Notes: generated by a model from the sequence alone, not told the origin. A DNA stretch of 64,000 nt from Escarpia spicata (GCA_963995525.1 OZ023207.1:2371344-2435343), one strand, 5' to 3'; shown: positions 9,698 to 21,690, numbered from the stretch's first letter. A program made the numbers and translations.

Positions 9698-12600
9698 ATT
9701 GTCATTACGAGGTCAGTAATAAGATGGTCATTACGAGGTCAGTAATAAGATGGTCATTAGGAGATCAGTAATAAGATGGTCATTACGAGGTCAGTAATAA
9801 GATGGTCAATGGGAGGTCAGTAATAAGATGGTCATTTGGAGGTCAGTAATAAGATGGTCATTAGGAGGTCAGTAATAAGATGGTCATTAGGAGGTCAGTA
9901 ATAAGATGGTCATTAGGAGATCAGTAATAAGATGGTCATTACGAGGTCAGTAATAAGATGGTCATTAGGAGATCAGTAACAAGATGGTCATTACGAGGTC
10001 AGTAATAAGATGGTCATTGGGAGGTCAGTAATAAGATGGTCATTGGGAGGTCAGTAATAAGATGGTCATTGGGAGGTCAGTAATAAGATGGTCATTGGGA
10101 GGTCAGTAATAAGATGGTCATTGGGAGGTCAGTAATAAGATGGTCATTGGGAGGTCAGTAATAAGATGGTCATTAGGAGGTCAGTAATAAGACGGTCATT
10201 AGGAGATCAGTAATAAGATGGTCATTAGGAGGTCATTAATAAGATGGTCATTAGGAGGTCAGTAATAAGATGGTCATTAGTAGGTCAGTAATAAGATGGT
10301 CATTAAGTGGTCAGTAATAAGATGGTCATTAGGAAGTCAGTAATAAGATGGTCATTGGGAGGTCAGTAATAAGATGGTCATTAGGAAGTCAGTAATAAGA
10401 TGGTCATTGGGAGGTCAGTAATAAGATTGTCATTGGGAGGTCAGTAATAAGATTGTCATTGGGAGGTCAGTAATAAGATGGTCATTGGGAGGTCAGTAAT
10501 AAGATGGTCATTGGGAGGTCAGTAATAAGATGGTCATTGGGAGGTCAGTAATAAGACGGTCATTAGGAGGTCAGTAATAAGACGGTCATTAGGAGGTCAG
10601 TAATAAGATGGTCATTAGGAGGTCAGTAATAAGATGGTCATTAGGAGGTCAGTAATAAGATGGTCATTAGGAGGTCAGTAATAAGATGGTCATTAGGAAG
10701 TCAGTAATAAGATGGTCATTGGGAGGTCAGTAATAAGATTGTCATTGGGAGGTCAGTAATAAGATGGTCATTAGGAGGTCAGTAATAAGATGGTCATTAG
10801 GAGTTCAGTAATAAGATGGTCATTAGGAGGTCAGTAATAAGATGGTCATTAGGAGGTCAGTAATAAGATGGTCATTAGGAGGTCAGTAATAAGATGGTCA
10901 TTAGGAGGTCAGTAATAAGATGGTCATTAGGAGGTCAGTAATGATATGGTCATTAGGAGGTCAGTAATAAGATGGTCATTGGGAGGTCAGTAATAAGATG
11001 GTCATTAGGAGGTCAGTAATAAGATGGTCATTAGGAGGTCAGTAATAAGATTGTCATTGGGAGGTCAGTAATAAGATGGCAATTAGGAGGTCAGTAATAA
11101 GATGGTCATTGGGAGGTCAGTAATAAGATGGTCATTAGGAGGTCAGTAATAAGATGGTCATTGGGAGGTCAGTAATAAGATGGTCATTGGGAGGTCAGTA
11201 ATAAGATGGTCATTAGGAGGTCAGTAATAAGATGGTCATTAGGAGGTCATTAATAAGATGGTCATTAGGAGGTCAGTAATAAGATGGTCATTAGGAGGTC
11301 AGTAATAAGATGGTCATTGGGAGGTCAGTAATAAGATGGTCATTGGGAGGTCAGTAATAAGATGGTCATTGGGAGGTCAGTAATAAGATGGTCATTGGGA
11401 GGTCAGTAATAAGACGGTCATTAGGAGGTCAGTAATAAGACGGTCATTAGGAGGTCAGTAATAAGATGGTCATTAGGAGGTCAGTAATAAGATGGTCATT
11501 AGGAGGTCAGTAATAAGATGGTCATTAGGAGGTCAGTAATAAGATGGTCATTAGGAAGTCAGTAATAAGATGGTCATTGGGAGGTCAGTAATAAGATTGT
11601 CATTGGGAGGTCAGTAATAAGATGGTCATTAGGAGGTCAGTAATAAGATGGTCATTAGGAGTTCAGTAAGAAGATGGTCATTAGGAGGTCAGTAATAAGA
11701 TGGTCATTAGGAGGTCAGTTATAAGATGGTCATTAGGAGGTCAGTAATAAGATGGTCATTGGGAGGTCAGTAATAAGATGGTCATTGGGAGGTCAGTAAT
11801 AAGATGGTCATTGGGAGGTCAGTAATAAGACGGTCATTAGGAGGTCAGTAATAAGACGGTCATTAGGAGGTCAGTAATAAGATGGTCATTAGGAGGTCAT
11901 TAATAAGATGGTCATTAGGAGGTCAGTAATAAGATGGTCATTAGGAGGTCAGTAATAAGATGGTCATTAAGTGGTCAGTAATAAGATGGTCATTAGGAAG
12001 TCAGTAATAAGATGGTCATTGGGAGGTCAGTAATAAGATGGTCATTAGGAAGTCAGTAATAAGATGGTCATTGGGAGGTCAGTAATAAGATTGTCATTGG
12101 GAGGTCAGTAATAAGATGGTCATTGGGAGGTCAGTAATAAGATGGTCATTGGGAGGTCAGTAATAAGATGGTCATTGGGAGGTCAGTAATAAGACGGTCA
12201 TTAGGAGGTCAGTAATAAGACGGTCATTAGGAGGTCAGTAATAAGATGGTCATTAGGAGGTCAGTAATAAGATGGTCATTAGGAGGTCAGTAATAAGATG
12301 GTCATTAGGAGGTCAGTAATAAGATGGTCATTAGGAAGTCAGTAATAAGATGGTCATTGGGAGGTCAGTAATAAGATTGTCATTGGGAGGTCAGTAATAA
12401 GATGGTCAGTAGGAGGTCAGTAATAAGATGGTCATTAGGAGTTCAGTAATAAGATGGTCATTAGGAGGTCAGTAATAAGATGGTCATTAGGAGGTCAGTA
12501 ATAAGATGGTCATTAGGAGGTCAGTAATAAGATGGTCATTAGGAGGTCAGTAATAAGATGGTCATTAGGAGGTCAGTAATGATATGGTCATTAGGAGGTC

Positions 12601-13732
12601 AGTAATAAGATGGTCATTGGGAGGTCAGTAATAAGATGGTCATTAGGAGGTCAGTAATAAGATGGTAATTAGGAGGTCAGTAATAAGATTGTCATTGGGA
12701 GGTCAGTAATAAGATGGCAATTAGGAGGTCAGTAATAAGATGGTCATTGGGAGGTCAGTAATAAGATGGTCATTAGGAGGTCAGTAATAAGATGGTCATT
12801 GGGAGGTCAGTAATAAGATGGTCATTGGGAGGTCAGTAATAAGATGGTCATTAGGAGGTCAGTAATAAGATGGTCATTAGGAGGTCAGTAATAATATGGT
12901 CATTAGTAGGTCAGTAATAAGATGGTCATTGGGAGGTCAGTAATAAGATGGTCATTAGGAGGTCAGTAATAAGATGGTCATTAGTAGGTCAGTAATAAGA
13001 TGGTCATTGGGAGGTCAGTAATAAGATGGTCATTGGGAGGTCAGTAATAAGATGGTCATTGGGAGGTCAGTAATAAGATGGTCATTGGGAGGTCAGTAAT
13101 AAGATGGTCATTAGGAGGTCAGTAATAACATGGTCATTAGGAGGTCAGTAATAAGATGGTAATTAGGAGGTCAGTAATAAGATGGTCATTGGGAGGTCGT
13201 TAATAAGATGGTAATTAGGAGGTCAGTAATAAGATGGTCATTAGGAAGTCAGTAATAAGATGGTCATTAAGAGGTCAGTAATAAGGTGGTCATTAGGAGG
13301 TCAGTCATAAGATGGTCATTGGGAGTTCAGTAATAAGATGGTCATTAGGAGGTCAGTAATAAGATGGTCATTAGGAGGTCAGTAATAAGATGGTCATTGG
13401 GAGGTCAGTAATAAGATGGTCATTAGGAGGTCAGTAATAAGATGGTCATTAGGAGGTCAGTAATAAGATGGTCATTAGGAGGTCAGTAATAAGATGGTAA
13501 TTAGGAGGTCAGTAATAAGATGGTCATTGGGAGGTCGGTAATAAGATGGTAATTAGGAGGTCAGTAATAAGATGGTCATTAGGAGGTCAGTAATAAGATG
13601 GTCATTAGGAGGTCAGTAATAAGATGGTCATTAGGAGGTCAGTAATAAGATGGTCATTGGGAGGTCAGTAATAAGATGGTCATTAGGAGGTCAGTAATAA
13701 GATGGTCATTAGGAGGTCAGTAATAAGATGTA
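9698..13732 (-). repeat. 26-bp minisatellite (~155 copies) derived from a LINE endonuclease motif
   Basis: Tandem copies of a 26-bp unit, plus-strand form GGTCAGTAATAAGATGGTCA with a short variable GGAG/GGGAG segment. In LINE orientation the unit reads TCTTATTACTGACCTCCTAA followed by TGACCA, which is Ser-Tyr-Tyr-stop-Pro-Pro-Asn-Asp. This is the conserved SYYRPPND endonuclease motif with CGA changed to TGA. Coding homology enters at 13733 just before this motif and leaves at 9697 just after it, so the array was expanded in place. Marker variants repeat at multiples of 26: the ATGATATGG variant at 10941 and 12579 (1638 bp = 63 units), and GGAAGTCAG variants spaced 858 and 780 bp. This indicates block duplications of 30-33 units. 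Confidence 0.9.
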
Positions 13733-14040
13733 CAGTATATATACGGATTTGTTTCATGCAAAGTGGATTTGTGTCCATACTATTTCATAATTTGAGGTAA
13801 GGTTTAGAAGTTTTTCTGCAACGATGTCATTACGGAAGGCTATAGGTCCTCCACCGCCATGGACATTTATATCCTTTCTGATGACATATTAGGTAGTAGA
13901 AATGAGTACGTTGGATGGTTTTCATCTATTTTGGTTTCAACCAGGAATATGATATCAGGACTGTTTGACTGGATTGTTGTCTTTATTTAGGTTGTCTGTT
14001 CGATGCTCTTTACGCTGTTGGTGTTTGTTGTAATATGGGA
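13733..14040 (-). pseudogene. LINE endonuclease N-terminal half
   Basis: The minus strand reads NSVKSIEQ, then PDIIFLVETKIDE with the catalytic Glu of the ETK motif, and TYSFLLPN. A frameshift follows, then VIRKDINVHGGGGPIAF, NYEIVWTQIHFA, a TGA in place of Trp, and NKSVYI. This order is that of APE-type LINE endonucleases, which nick target DNA for target-primed reverse transcription. Directly downstream the sequence enters SYY-PPND and becomes the 26-bp array. The relic continues at 9697 on the far side. There is at least one frameshift at the FLLPN/YVIRK boundary and two stop codons. Confidence 0.8.
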
Positions 14041-14159
14041 CTCAATGTATTGTTTTAGAAGCATCACGGCATAATAATACATTATGTTGAAGTAGTCCGA
14101 TATACACCGTCGTCATATTGAAGCTGTGTTTGTAATACTCAAGTTGAATACAACGGACG

Positions 14160-14385
14160 CAACTCATCATGGTGGCAGCTAAGTGAAACGCACACATGCC
14201 TTGTATCTGTTGAACAACTGTGACATAATATGATATTCTGTTTGTAGCAAACCGATAAGTAATATGATATTTGTTATTAGCGTGTTCCAAATGGCGCGGC
14301 AGTCAACCTGATTACGGCATGCCACACAACGCTAGGAAAAAAAAACAGCGTTGCACGCACACTGCACTGTTTCGCCGAAGCCGTT
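14160..14385 (+). repeat. Diverged copy of the second gypsy element's leader region
   Basis: This block matches 17560-17760 with many substitutions. Shared words include GTGAAACGCACACA, GCCTTGTATCTGTTGAA, TTTGTTATTAGCGTGTTCCA, GATTACGGCATGCCACACAA and GCACGCACACT. It is an isolated fragment 1.6 kb upstream of the main copies, separated from them by the LINE at 14445. It is non-coding. Confidence 0.75.
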
Positions 14386-14444
14386 TATCCGCGACATCGG
14401 CGTTCCACTCGACAACACTATGTCGATGACGAATCAAGTGCGTC

Positions 14445-15089
14445 GTGTTTGCCGGGTGTCCTATTTTCATCGCGTTGCTTAGGAAATGTCTTACCACTAA
14501 TGGCTGCAGAACCATTGTGAACGCCTTAGTCATGTCACGTATTGATTACGGCAATGCTGTGTTATATGGTCTGCTGGAGACGCACTTGCGAAAGCTGCAG
14601 ATGGTACAGAATTCCGCAGCACGTCTCATTACCGGGATAAGGAGACGAGAACACATAACACATGTTCTGTACCGTCTTCACTGGTTGCTTATACGCCAGC
14701 GGATCGAATTCAAGCTATTGCTGCTGGTATATCGTGTAGTGCACCATATCGGCCCTGCGTACATTTCATCGCTCGTGACATCCTACACGCCGACCAGATC
14801 ACTTAGATCGGCCGAACAAGGCCTGCTGACTGTTCCGAGATATCACCTTGAACATTATGACCGTCGTTCCTTCTCGGTGGCTGGCTCGATCCTGTGGAAT
14901 GCCCTGCCTCATGCAGTCAGGCATGCAAACTGCGTTGCCACTTTCAAATCAGTTTTAAAGACATGCTTATTCCGACAGGCCTTTAAAGACTTTGCAGTCC
15001 GCATCAGTGACATTTGCGCAAAGTTTACATTCGGTTATGTACTTAGGTTGCGGTTATTTATTTATTTATTTATTATTATTACTTTTTAA
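14445..15089 (+). pseudogene. LINE RT C-terminal domain (CR1/L2-like), 5' truncated
   Basis: A continuous 214-codon frame carries the carboxy-terminal region seen in CR1/L2/jockey-type polymerases: LVMSRIDYGNAVLYG, KLQMVQNSAARLITG, VLYRLHWLLIRQRIEFKLL, GPAYISSLV, TRSLRSAEQGLL, FSVAGSILWNALPHAVR and FKSVLKTCLFRQAF. The palm with its catalytic aspartates and the endonuclease are absent, as expected for a 5'-truncated insertion. The last 20 or so residues, from low-complexity TTTA repeats, are untranslated tail read through. The intact frame over 600 bp suggests a younger insertion than the antisense relic next to it. Confidence 0.85.
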
Positions 15090-15400
15090 TTACCATATTA
15101 TATGTATTTATTTTATTTTATTTAAGCACATTGTTTATTTTAGGTATTTAAACGGCTAATTCATTTAACTTGTGTATAATATATACATTTGTAAATGTAT
15201 ATATTTATTTTTATTTAGGTTTATCTAACTGACATTTTTATATGCTACTTTGAAGTAATTCTTTATCTTTCTATTTAATAATTCTATTTAATAAGTTTTA
15301 GGTCATTTAATGTATTTTACTCTACGATTGTCAGCGCATTTGAGCAGGTTTTTTTATCCGGACACACGGCGCTCTATAAATGCTTTATAATAAATAATAA
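15063..15400 (+). mobile_element. 3' non-coding tail of the sense LINE
   Basis: TTTA-rich sequence ends at CGGCGCTCTATAAATGC followed by TTTATAATAAATAATAA. A GCGCTATATAAATG-like end with a short ATA/TAA tail is the usual 3' terminus of CR1/L2-like LINEs, so the element probably ends at about 15395-15400. Confidence 0.65.
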
Positions 15401-15983
15401 TTTAGTATAACATAGCTGAACAATAGTGCTGCATAATTCCGTAATATGTGCGTTAAAACAACCGACTCCCCCTCAATATGCAATGACTCGCCAGCATGAA
15501 GGCGTTCATGCTCATGCAAGGCATCCCGTTTCTATGTCACAACGTCACGTGACCAGCGTCTTGTTTTGGCCAAATCGTTTAGCTGTAGCTACCTGTAGTA
15601 ATTATTATTCAGAGGGGTACCATTAAACGGTGGCTTCAAACTAGTGATAGTTACTTTTTGTGTTTGTTGACTGATGGTTAACATTGATTATTGTGTGTGG
15701 GTGTTTTTCCTTTAAATAAAACAAACTTAACTATGCATTATTTTAATGTATGACATCACACTTTTTCAGATACACCTTTTACTATTTGCAGTGCAATGTA
15801 TCTAAATTTCTGTATGTAAAGTTCAGCCTAGCCCAAATATATTTTGCATACTTTTGCTTAATAATGTTTCTGGGAATATTAAATATGATGTGAATTTATA
15901 CATAAAATGTTATGTCATGCTAAATATAGTGTTTTGCTAAAATTTAAATAAAGTGTTAAGACATGCAAATTTAACTAAATTAA
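15401..15983. other. Unannotated AT-rich sequence
   Basis: No gene or clear repeat recognised. Several AATAAA words occur by composition. It forms the left flank of the rearranged gypsy copies. Confidence 0.5.
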
Positions 15984-16845
15984 ACATGTTGTATTGTCTA
16001 TATATATACTATTATGTTCCATTTGTCCACAGTTATATTTATATAAATGTCATTTTTCAAAATTACTGTGTTGTTTGTACATTTTAAATTTTCAAAATCA
16101 AACATATCATTATATCTCAATTGTGTTAAACCTTCTTCAAAGGAATTTGGCACAAATATTTCATGATAATATTCTCTGTGTATGTTAAGTATTATGCAGA
16201 TTGAGATAAATAAATAAATTATTAAAAGCTGAATATTATGTTTTGTTCTACAATGCCCGAGCCTATATTATAGTACATAAATATATATATACAATGTGTA
16301 CATAATATACTATATGTAAGTAGTATGATATTAAACTACAAGCTGTACACTGTTACTACATCTCATGTATTTAATTTAGTCGCATATTGCAAGTGCCCTT
16401 TTAACCACTGCTCACCGCCCTCTATGTGTCCTTTTATTAAAGTGGCACCCTGCCCTTTTGAAAACATGGGCAGAACGCTGAGACACATCGCAACTTGATT
16501 ACGGCATGCCACACAACGCTAATTAACACAGCCTGTATGACGTCACCGCCGTGACGCTCGCTGCTGTAAACAAACAACGACATTGCTCGCTTGCTATTCT
16601 AACAACATGGCATCATGTATATCAATCATGGACTGATCCAGAGCCGATCTTGGTGATGTTATGGGGTTACTTAAACAAAAAACCCTCTTCTTAGAGGATA
16701 ATAAAATTACAGCAGATATAGTGCAGGCGATAAAAATCTTCAGAGGCATAGGCGACGAGACCATCAGGTGACTAAATGCCAACGGTCTGACTGAGGACCA
16801 AATGAAAACTCCTTCACAGTTATGGGATTTCTTTCACAATCAAAT
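15984..16845 (+). repeat. Gypsy-2 5' end, copy 1 (LTR-like, leader, gag start)
   Basis: The block starts TGTTGTATTGTCTATATAT. It runs through an AT-rich LTR-like segment, a leader (GCATATTGCAAGTGCCC, GATTACGGCATGCCACACAA, TGACGTCA at about 16540), and a gag start ATG at 16607. The gag frame reads MASCISIMD, stop, SRADLGDVMGLL, FLEDNKITADIVQAIKI, a TGA where copy 3 has TGG, and LNANGL..PSQLWDFF. It breaks off at 16845, exactly where copy 2 begins again with TGTTGTATTG. The terminal LTR boundaries cannot be fixed from this window. Confidence 0.8.
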
Positions 16846-18074
16846 AATGTTGTATTGTCTATATATACTATAATGTTCCATTTGTTCACAGTTATATTTA
16901 TGTAAATGTCATTTTTGTCAAAATTACTATGTTGCTTGTACATTTAAAATTTTCAAAATCGAACATAACATTATATCTCAATTGTGTTAAACGTTTTTCA
17001 AAGGAATTTGACACACATATTTTCTGATAATATTAGTTGTGTATGTTAAGTATTATACAGATTGAGACAAATTAAAAAATTATGAAAAGCTGAATATTAT
17101 GTTTTGTTCTACAATGCCCGAGCCTATATTACAGTATATTAATATATGTATACAATGTGTACATAATATACTATATGTAAGTAGTATGATATTAAACTAT
17201 GTATTTAATTTGACACACATATTTCCTGATAATATTATTTGTGTATGTTAAGTATTATGCAGATTGGCACAAATTAAAAAGGTATGTAAAGCTGAATATT
17301 ATGTTTTTGTTCTACAATACCCGAGCCTATACAATTAGTATAGTACATAAATATATGTATACACTGTGTACATAATATACTATATGTAAGTAATATAATA
17401 TTAAACTACAAGCTGTACACTGTTACTACATGTCGTGTATTTAATTTAGTCGCATATTGCAAGTGCCCTTTTAACCACTGCTCACCGCACTCTATGTGTC
17501 CTTTTATTAAAATGGCACCCTGCCCTTTTGAAAACATGGGCAGAACGCTGAGACACATCGTGCTGGCAGCGAAGTGAAACGCACACACGCCTTGTATCTG
17601 TTGAAAAACTGTGACATGGCATTATGTTCTCTTTGCTTCAAACCCATAAGCAATATGACATTTGTTATTAGCGTGTTCCAAATTGCGCGGCACGCAACTT
17701 GATTACGGCATGCCACACAACGCTAATTAACATAGCTTTGCACGCACACTTCGCATGACCTATAAGCCTGTATGACGTCACCGCCGTTACGCTCGCTGCC
17801 GTAAACAAACAACGACATTGCTCGCTTGCTATTCTAACAACATGGCATCATGTATATCAATCATGGACTGATCCAGAGCCGATCTTGGTGATGTTATGGG
17901 GTTACTTAAACAAAAAACCCTCTTCTTAGAGGATGATAAAATTACAGCAGATATAGTGCAGGCGATAAAAATCTGCAGAGGCATAGGCGACGAGAGCATC
18001 AGGTGACTAAATGCCAACGGTCTGACTGAGGACCAAATGAAAACTCCTTCACAGTTATGGGATTTCTTTCACAA
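16846..18074 (+). repeat. Gypsy-2 5' end, copy 2, with an internal ~200-bp duplication
   Basis: Same order as copy 1 and about 95 % similar by eye. The AT-rich part is partly doubled: 17210-17405 repeats 17010-17200. Unlike copy 1 it keeps a longer leader (17560-17760). The gag start is ATG 17842, with the same two in-frame TGA codons as copy 1. It again ends at LWDFFHNQI followed by the start of copy 3. Shared stops mean copies 1 and 2 came from segmental duplication of an already dead copy. Confidence 0.8.
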
Positions 18075-18665
18075 TCAAATAATGTTGTATAGTCTATATA
18101 TACTATAATGTTCCATTTGTTCACAGTTATATTTATCTAAATGTCATTTTTGTCCAAATTACTATGTTGGTTGTACATTTAAAATTTTCAAAATCGAACA
18201 TAACATTATATCTCAATTGTGTTAAACGTTTTTCAAAGGAATTTGACACACATATTTTCTGATAATATTAGTTGTGTATGTTAAGTATTATACAGATTGA
18301 GACAAATTAAAAAATTATGAAAAGCTGAATATCATGTTTTGTTCTACAATGCCCGAGCCTATGAAATTATTATAGTACATGAATATATGTATACATTGTG
18401 TATATAATATACTATATGTAAGTAGTATGACATTAAACTACAAGCTGTACACTGTTACTACATCTCATGTATTTAATTTAGTCGCATATTGCAAGTGCCC
18501 TTTTAACCACTGCTCACCGCATTCTATGTCCTTTTATTAAAATGGCACCCTGCCCTTTTGAAAACATGGGCAGAACACTGAGACACATCGTGCTGGCTGC
18601 TAAATGAAACGCACACACGCCTTGCATCTGTTGAAAAACTGTGACATGGCATTATGTTCTCTTCT
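18075..18665 (+). repeat. Gypsy-2 5' end, copy 3, leader deleted
   Basis: AT-rich LTR-like segment and the beginning of the leader as in copies 1 and 2. At about 18657-18665 the sequence jumps from TTATGTTCTCTT in the leader to CTCTTCTTAGAGG in gag. The shared CTCTT suggests a microhomology deletion of roughly 300 bp that removed the gag start codon. Confidence 0.75.
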
Positions 18666-19440
18666 TAGAGGATGATAAAATTACAGCAGATATAGCGCAG
18701 GCGATAAAAATCTGCAGAGGCATAGGCGACGAGGGCCTCAGGTGGCTAAATGCCAACGGTCTGACTGATGACCAAAAGAAAACTCCTTCACAGTTATGGG
18801 ATTTTTTCACAATAAAATAAAATATAATACATAGGCTGCTTCTTATGCGATATAGACAAAAGTCTGATGAGACATTTCATGATTTTGTCACACGCACAAG
18901 CACCATAGCACTTAAATGTGAATTCTCGGACGTTGAATTAAACGAACGCTTGTAGGAACTCATCATACCCAGCACCCCATATGATGACTTTCTCAAAGAC
19001 CTGTTGGGAAAACCGAAAATATACACAACAGCAGACTCACTGGCTGAAGGGCGAAAATACGAAACAATAATCGCGGGTAATGCACAGCTACATAAATTGG
19101 CCCATGGTTCAAGAGAACTACAGGCAGTGCACACGCATGGACATAAATACTAAAACTGTAGAACCAGCCATAAATCCCGTCAATGTCCAACCTACCACGA
19201 TGAATGCAATGCATGGGGAACCAAAGGCTACTGGGAGAAATGCTGTTGAAAGACTCGTCGAGGAAAACATACACGTCACGCAAGTACCAGAAGCACTCAC
19301 AGACGGCAATGCAGCTCCCAGAGAGACAGTCGTAGCAGAGACAGATACAGCCAGAGAAGAGAAAAAGGCCAGAAAGCCAAAGAAACAATCTAAGAACCCG
19401 ATGGTGAGACTTACCAAAAAGACTTCTACTCGGTTACTCT
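18666..19440 (+). pseudogene. Gypsy-2 gag: capsid-like region and zinc knuckle
   Basis: The frame resumes as LEDDKITADIAQ, GIGDEGLRWLNANGL, PSQLWDFF, a stop, then RYRQKSDETFHDFVTR and IALKCEFSDVELNERL, a further stop, and ELIIPSTPYDDFLKDLL and LAEGRKYE. This is the Retrotrans_gag-type fold that builds the particle shell. A CCHC-like knuckle follows at about 19150-19240 (CRTSHKSRQCPTYHDECN, then WEKCC), in which the standard Cys/His spacing is partly lost. The frame then reads RSRDRYSQRREK and DFYSVTL, and enters the 61-bp array. The ATG is missing and several stops are present, so the gene is dead. Confidence 0.8.
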
Positions 19441-21396
19441 AAGCTGAAAGAGCCTTGACAGCATCAAACAAGACATTACAACTCGCGACGAGACACACAC
19501 AAAGCTGAAAGAGCTTTGACAGCATCAAACAAGACATTACAACTCGCGACGAGTCATACATAAAGCCAAAAGAGTCTTGGCAGCATCAAACAAGACACTA
19601 CAACTCGCGAAGAGTCATACGCAAATCTGAAAGAGCCTTGACAGCATCAAACAAGACACTACAACTCGCGACGAGACACACTCAAAGCTGAAAGAACCAT
19701 GACAGCATCAAACAAGACATTACAACTCGCGAAGAGTCATACACAAAGTTGAAAGAGCCTTGACAGCATCAAACTAGACATTACAACTAGCGACGAGACA
19801 CACACAAAGCTGAAAGAACCTTGACAGCATCAAACAAGACACTACAACTCGCGACAAGTCATACACAAAGCTGAAAGAGCCTTGACAGCATCAAACAATA
19901 CACTACAACTCGCGACGATACACACACAAAGCTGAAAGAGCCTTGGCAGCATCAAACAAGACACTACAACTCGCGACGAGTCATAAACAAAGCTGAAAGA
20001 GCCTTGACAGCATCAAACAAGACACTACAACTCGAAACGAGACATACACAAAGCTGAAAGAGCCTTGTCAGCATCAAACAAGACACTACAACTCGCGACG
20101 AGTCATACACAGAGCTGAAAGAGCCTTGACAACATCAAACAATACACTACAACTCGCGACGATACACACACAAAGCTGAAAGAGCCTTGACAGCATCAAA
20201 CAAGAATCTACAACTCGCGATGCGTCATACACAAAACTGAACGAGCCTTGGCAGCATCAAACAAGACACTACAACTCGCGACGAGTCACACACAGAGCTG
20301 AAAGAGCCTTGACAGCATCAAACAAGACATAACAACTCGCGACGAGACATACACAAAGCTGAAAGAGCCTTGGCAGTATCAAACAAGACACAACAACTCT
20401 CGACGACACATACACAAAGCTGAAAGAGCCTTGGCAGCATCAAACAAGACACTACAACTCGCGACGAGAGACACACAAAGCTGAAAGAGCCTTGACAGCA
20501 TCAAACAAGACACTACAACTCGCGACGAGTCATACACAAAGCTGAAAGAGCCTTGACAGCATCAAAGAAGACATTACAACTCGCGACGAGAGACACACAA
20601 AGCTGAAAGAGCCTTGACAGCATGAAACAAGACATTACAACTCGCGACGAGAGACACACATAGCTGAAAGAGCCTTGGCAGCATCAAACAAGACATTACA
20701 ACTCGCGACGAGTCATACACAAAGCTGAAAGAGCCTTGACAGCATCAAACAAGAATCTACAACTCGCGATGCGTCATACACAAAGCTGAACGAGCCTTGG
20801 CAGCATCAAACAAGACACTACAACTCGCGACGAGTCACACACAGAGCTGAAACAGCCTTGACAGCATCAAACAAGACATAACAACTCGCGACGAGACATA
20901 CACAAAGCTGAAAGAGCCTTGGCAGCATCAAACAAGACACAACAACTCTCGACGACACATACACAAAGCTGAAAGAGCCTTGGCAGCATCAAACAAGACA
21001 CTACAACTCGCGACGAGAGACACACAAAGCTGAAAGAGCATTGACAGCATCAAACAAGACACTACAACTCGCGACGAGTCATACACAAAGCTGAAAGAGC
21101 CTTGACAGCATCAAAGAAGACATTACAACTCGCGACGAGAGACACACAAAGCTGAAAGAGCCTTGACAGCATCAAACAAGACTCTACAACTCGCGACGAG
21201 AGACACACATAGCTGAAAGAGCCTTGGCAGCATCAAACAAGACTCTACAACTCGCGACGAGAGACACACAAAGCTGAAAGAGCCTTGACAGCATCAAACA
21301 AGACATTACAACTCGCGACGAGAGACACACAAAGCTGAAAGAGCCTTGACAGCATCAAACAAGACACTACAACTCGCGACGAGTCATACACAGAGC
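19441..21396 (+). repeat. 61-bp minisatellite (~32 copies) in the gag-protease spacer
   Basis: Tandem units contain CTGAAAGAGCCTTGACAGCA, TCAAACAAGACACTACAACT and CGCGACGAG, then TCATACACAAAG or GACACACACAAAG. Starts at 19444 and 19505 show the 61-bp period. The array starts directly after the gag frame DFYSVTL and ends at GAGCTGAAGATAAAACC, where the protease frame begins, so it expanded from spacer sequence of the element. Because 61 is not a multiple of three, each unit changes frame and stop codons accumulate. Two unit types (TCATACAC and GACACACAC) alternate irregularly. Blocks near 20160-20600 recur near 20700-21130. Confidence 0.9.
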
Positions 21397-21690
21397 TGAA
21401 GATAAAACCTCCATGGATCCATAAAACGGACTGTGCTTTGCGGCTGAAGATCAACACAGGTGCATCAGGGAACACCTTACCGATGAGAACATTCCAGCAG
21501 ATGTACGGCACACAAGAGTCACATGTACTGGAACCAGCGAACAACGTCAGACTAACAGCGTCCAATGGCGCAACCATCAACTGTCATGTGAAGATCGACA
21601 TATACTGCAGTTACAAAGGCGACAAATGGATAAAGGCAACCTTTTATGTCGTTGATATACCATGCCCAGCTTGCAGCTGGTTACCATAAA
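21397..21690 (+). pseudogene. Gypsy-2 retropepsin with mutated active site
   Basis: The frame reads PPWIHKTDCALRLKI then NTGASGNTLPMRTF, QMYG and later ATFYVVD. The flap-side and loop sequence match gypsy retropepsins, where the catalytic triplet is DTGAS. Here the Asp codon at 21453-21455 is AAC (Asn), so the aspartyl protease is inactive. The frame stops at 21687-21689 and the linker to RT is full of stops. In a live element it would process the Gag-Pol polyprotein. Confidence 0.8.

Noticed and set aside
9698..13732. CRISPR-like array
   Set aside because: The units are contiguous without unique spacers and the source is a eukaryotic LINE. The same holds for all the other arrays in the window.
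16594..18017. Two 62-codon minus-strand frames (16594-16782 and 17829-18017)
   Set aside because: They are antisense shadows of the duplicated gag start, and are similar only because the DNA is duplicated.
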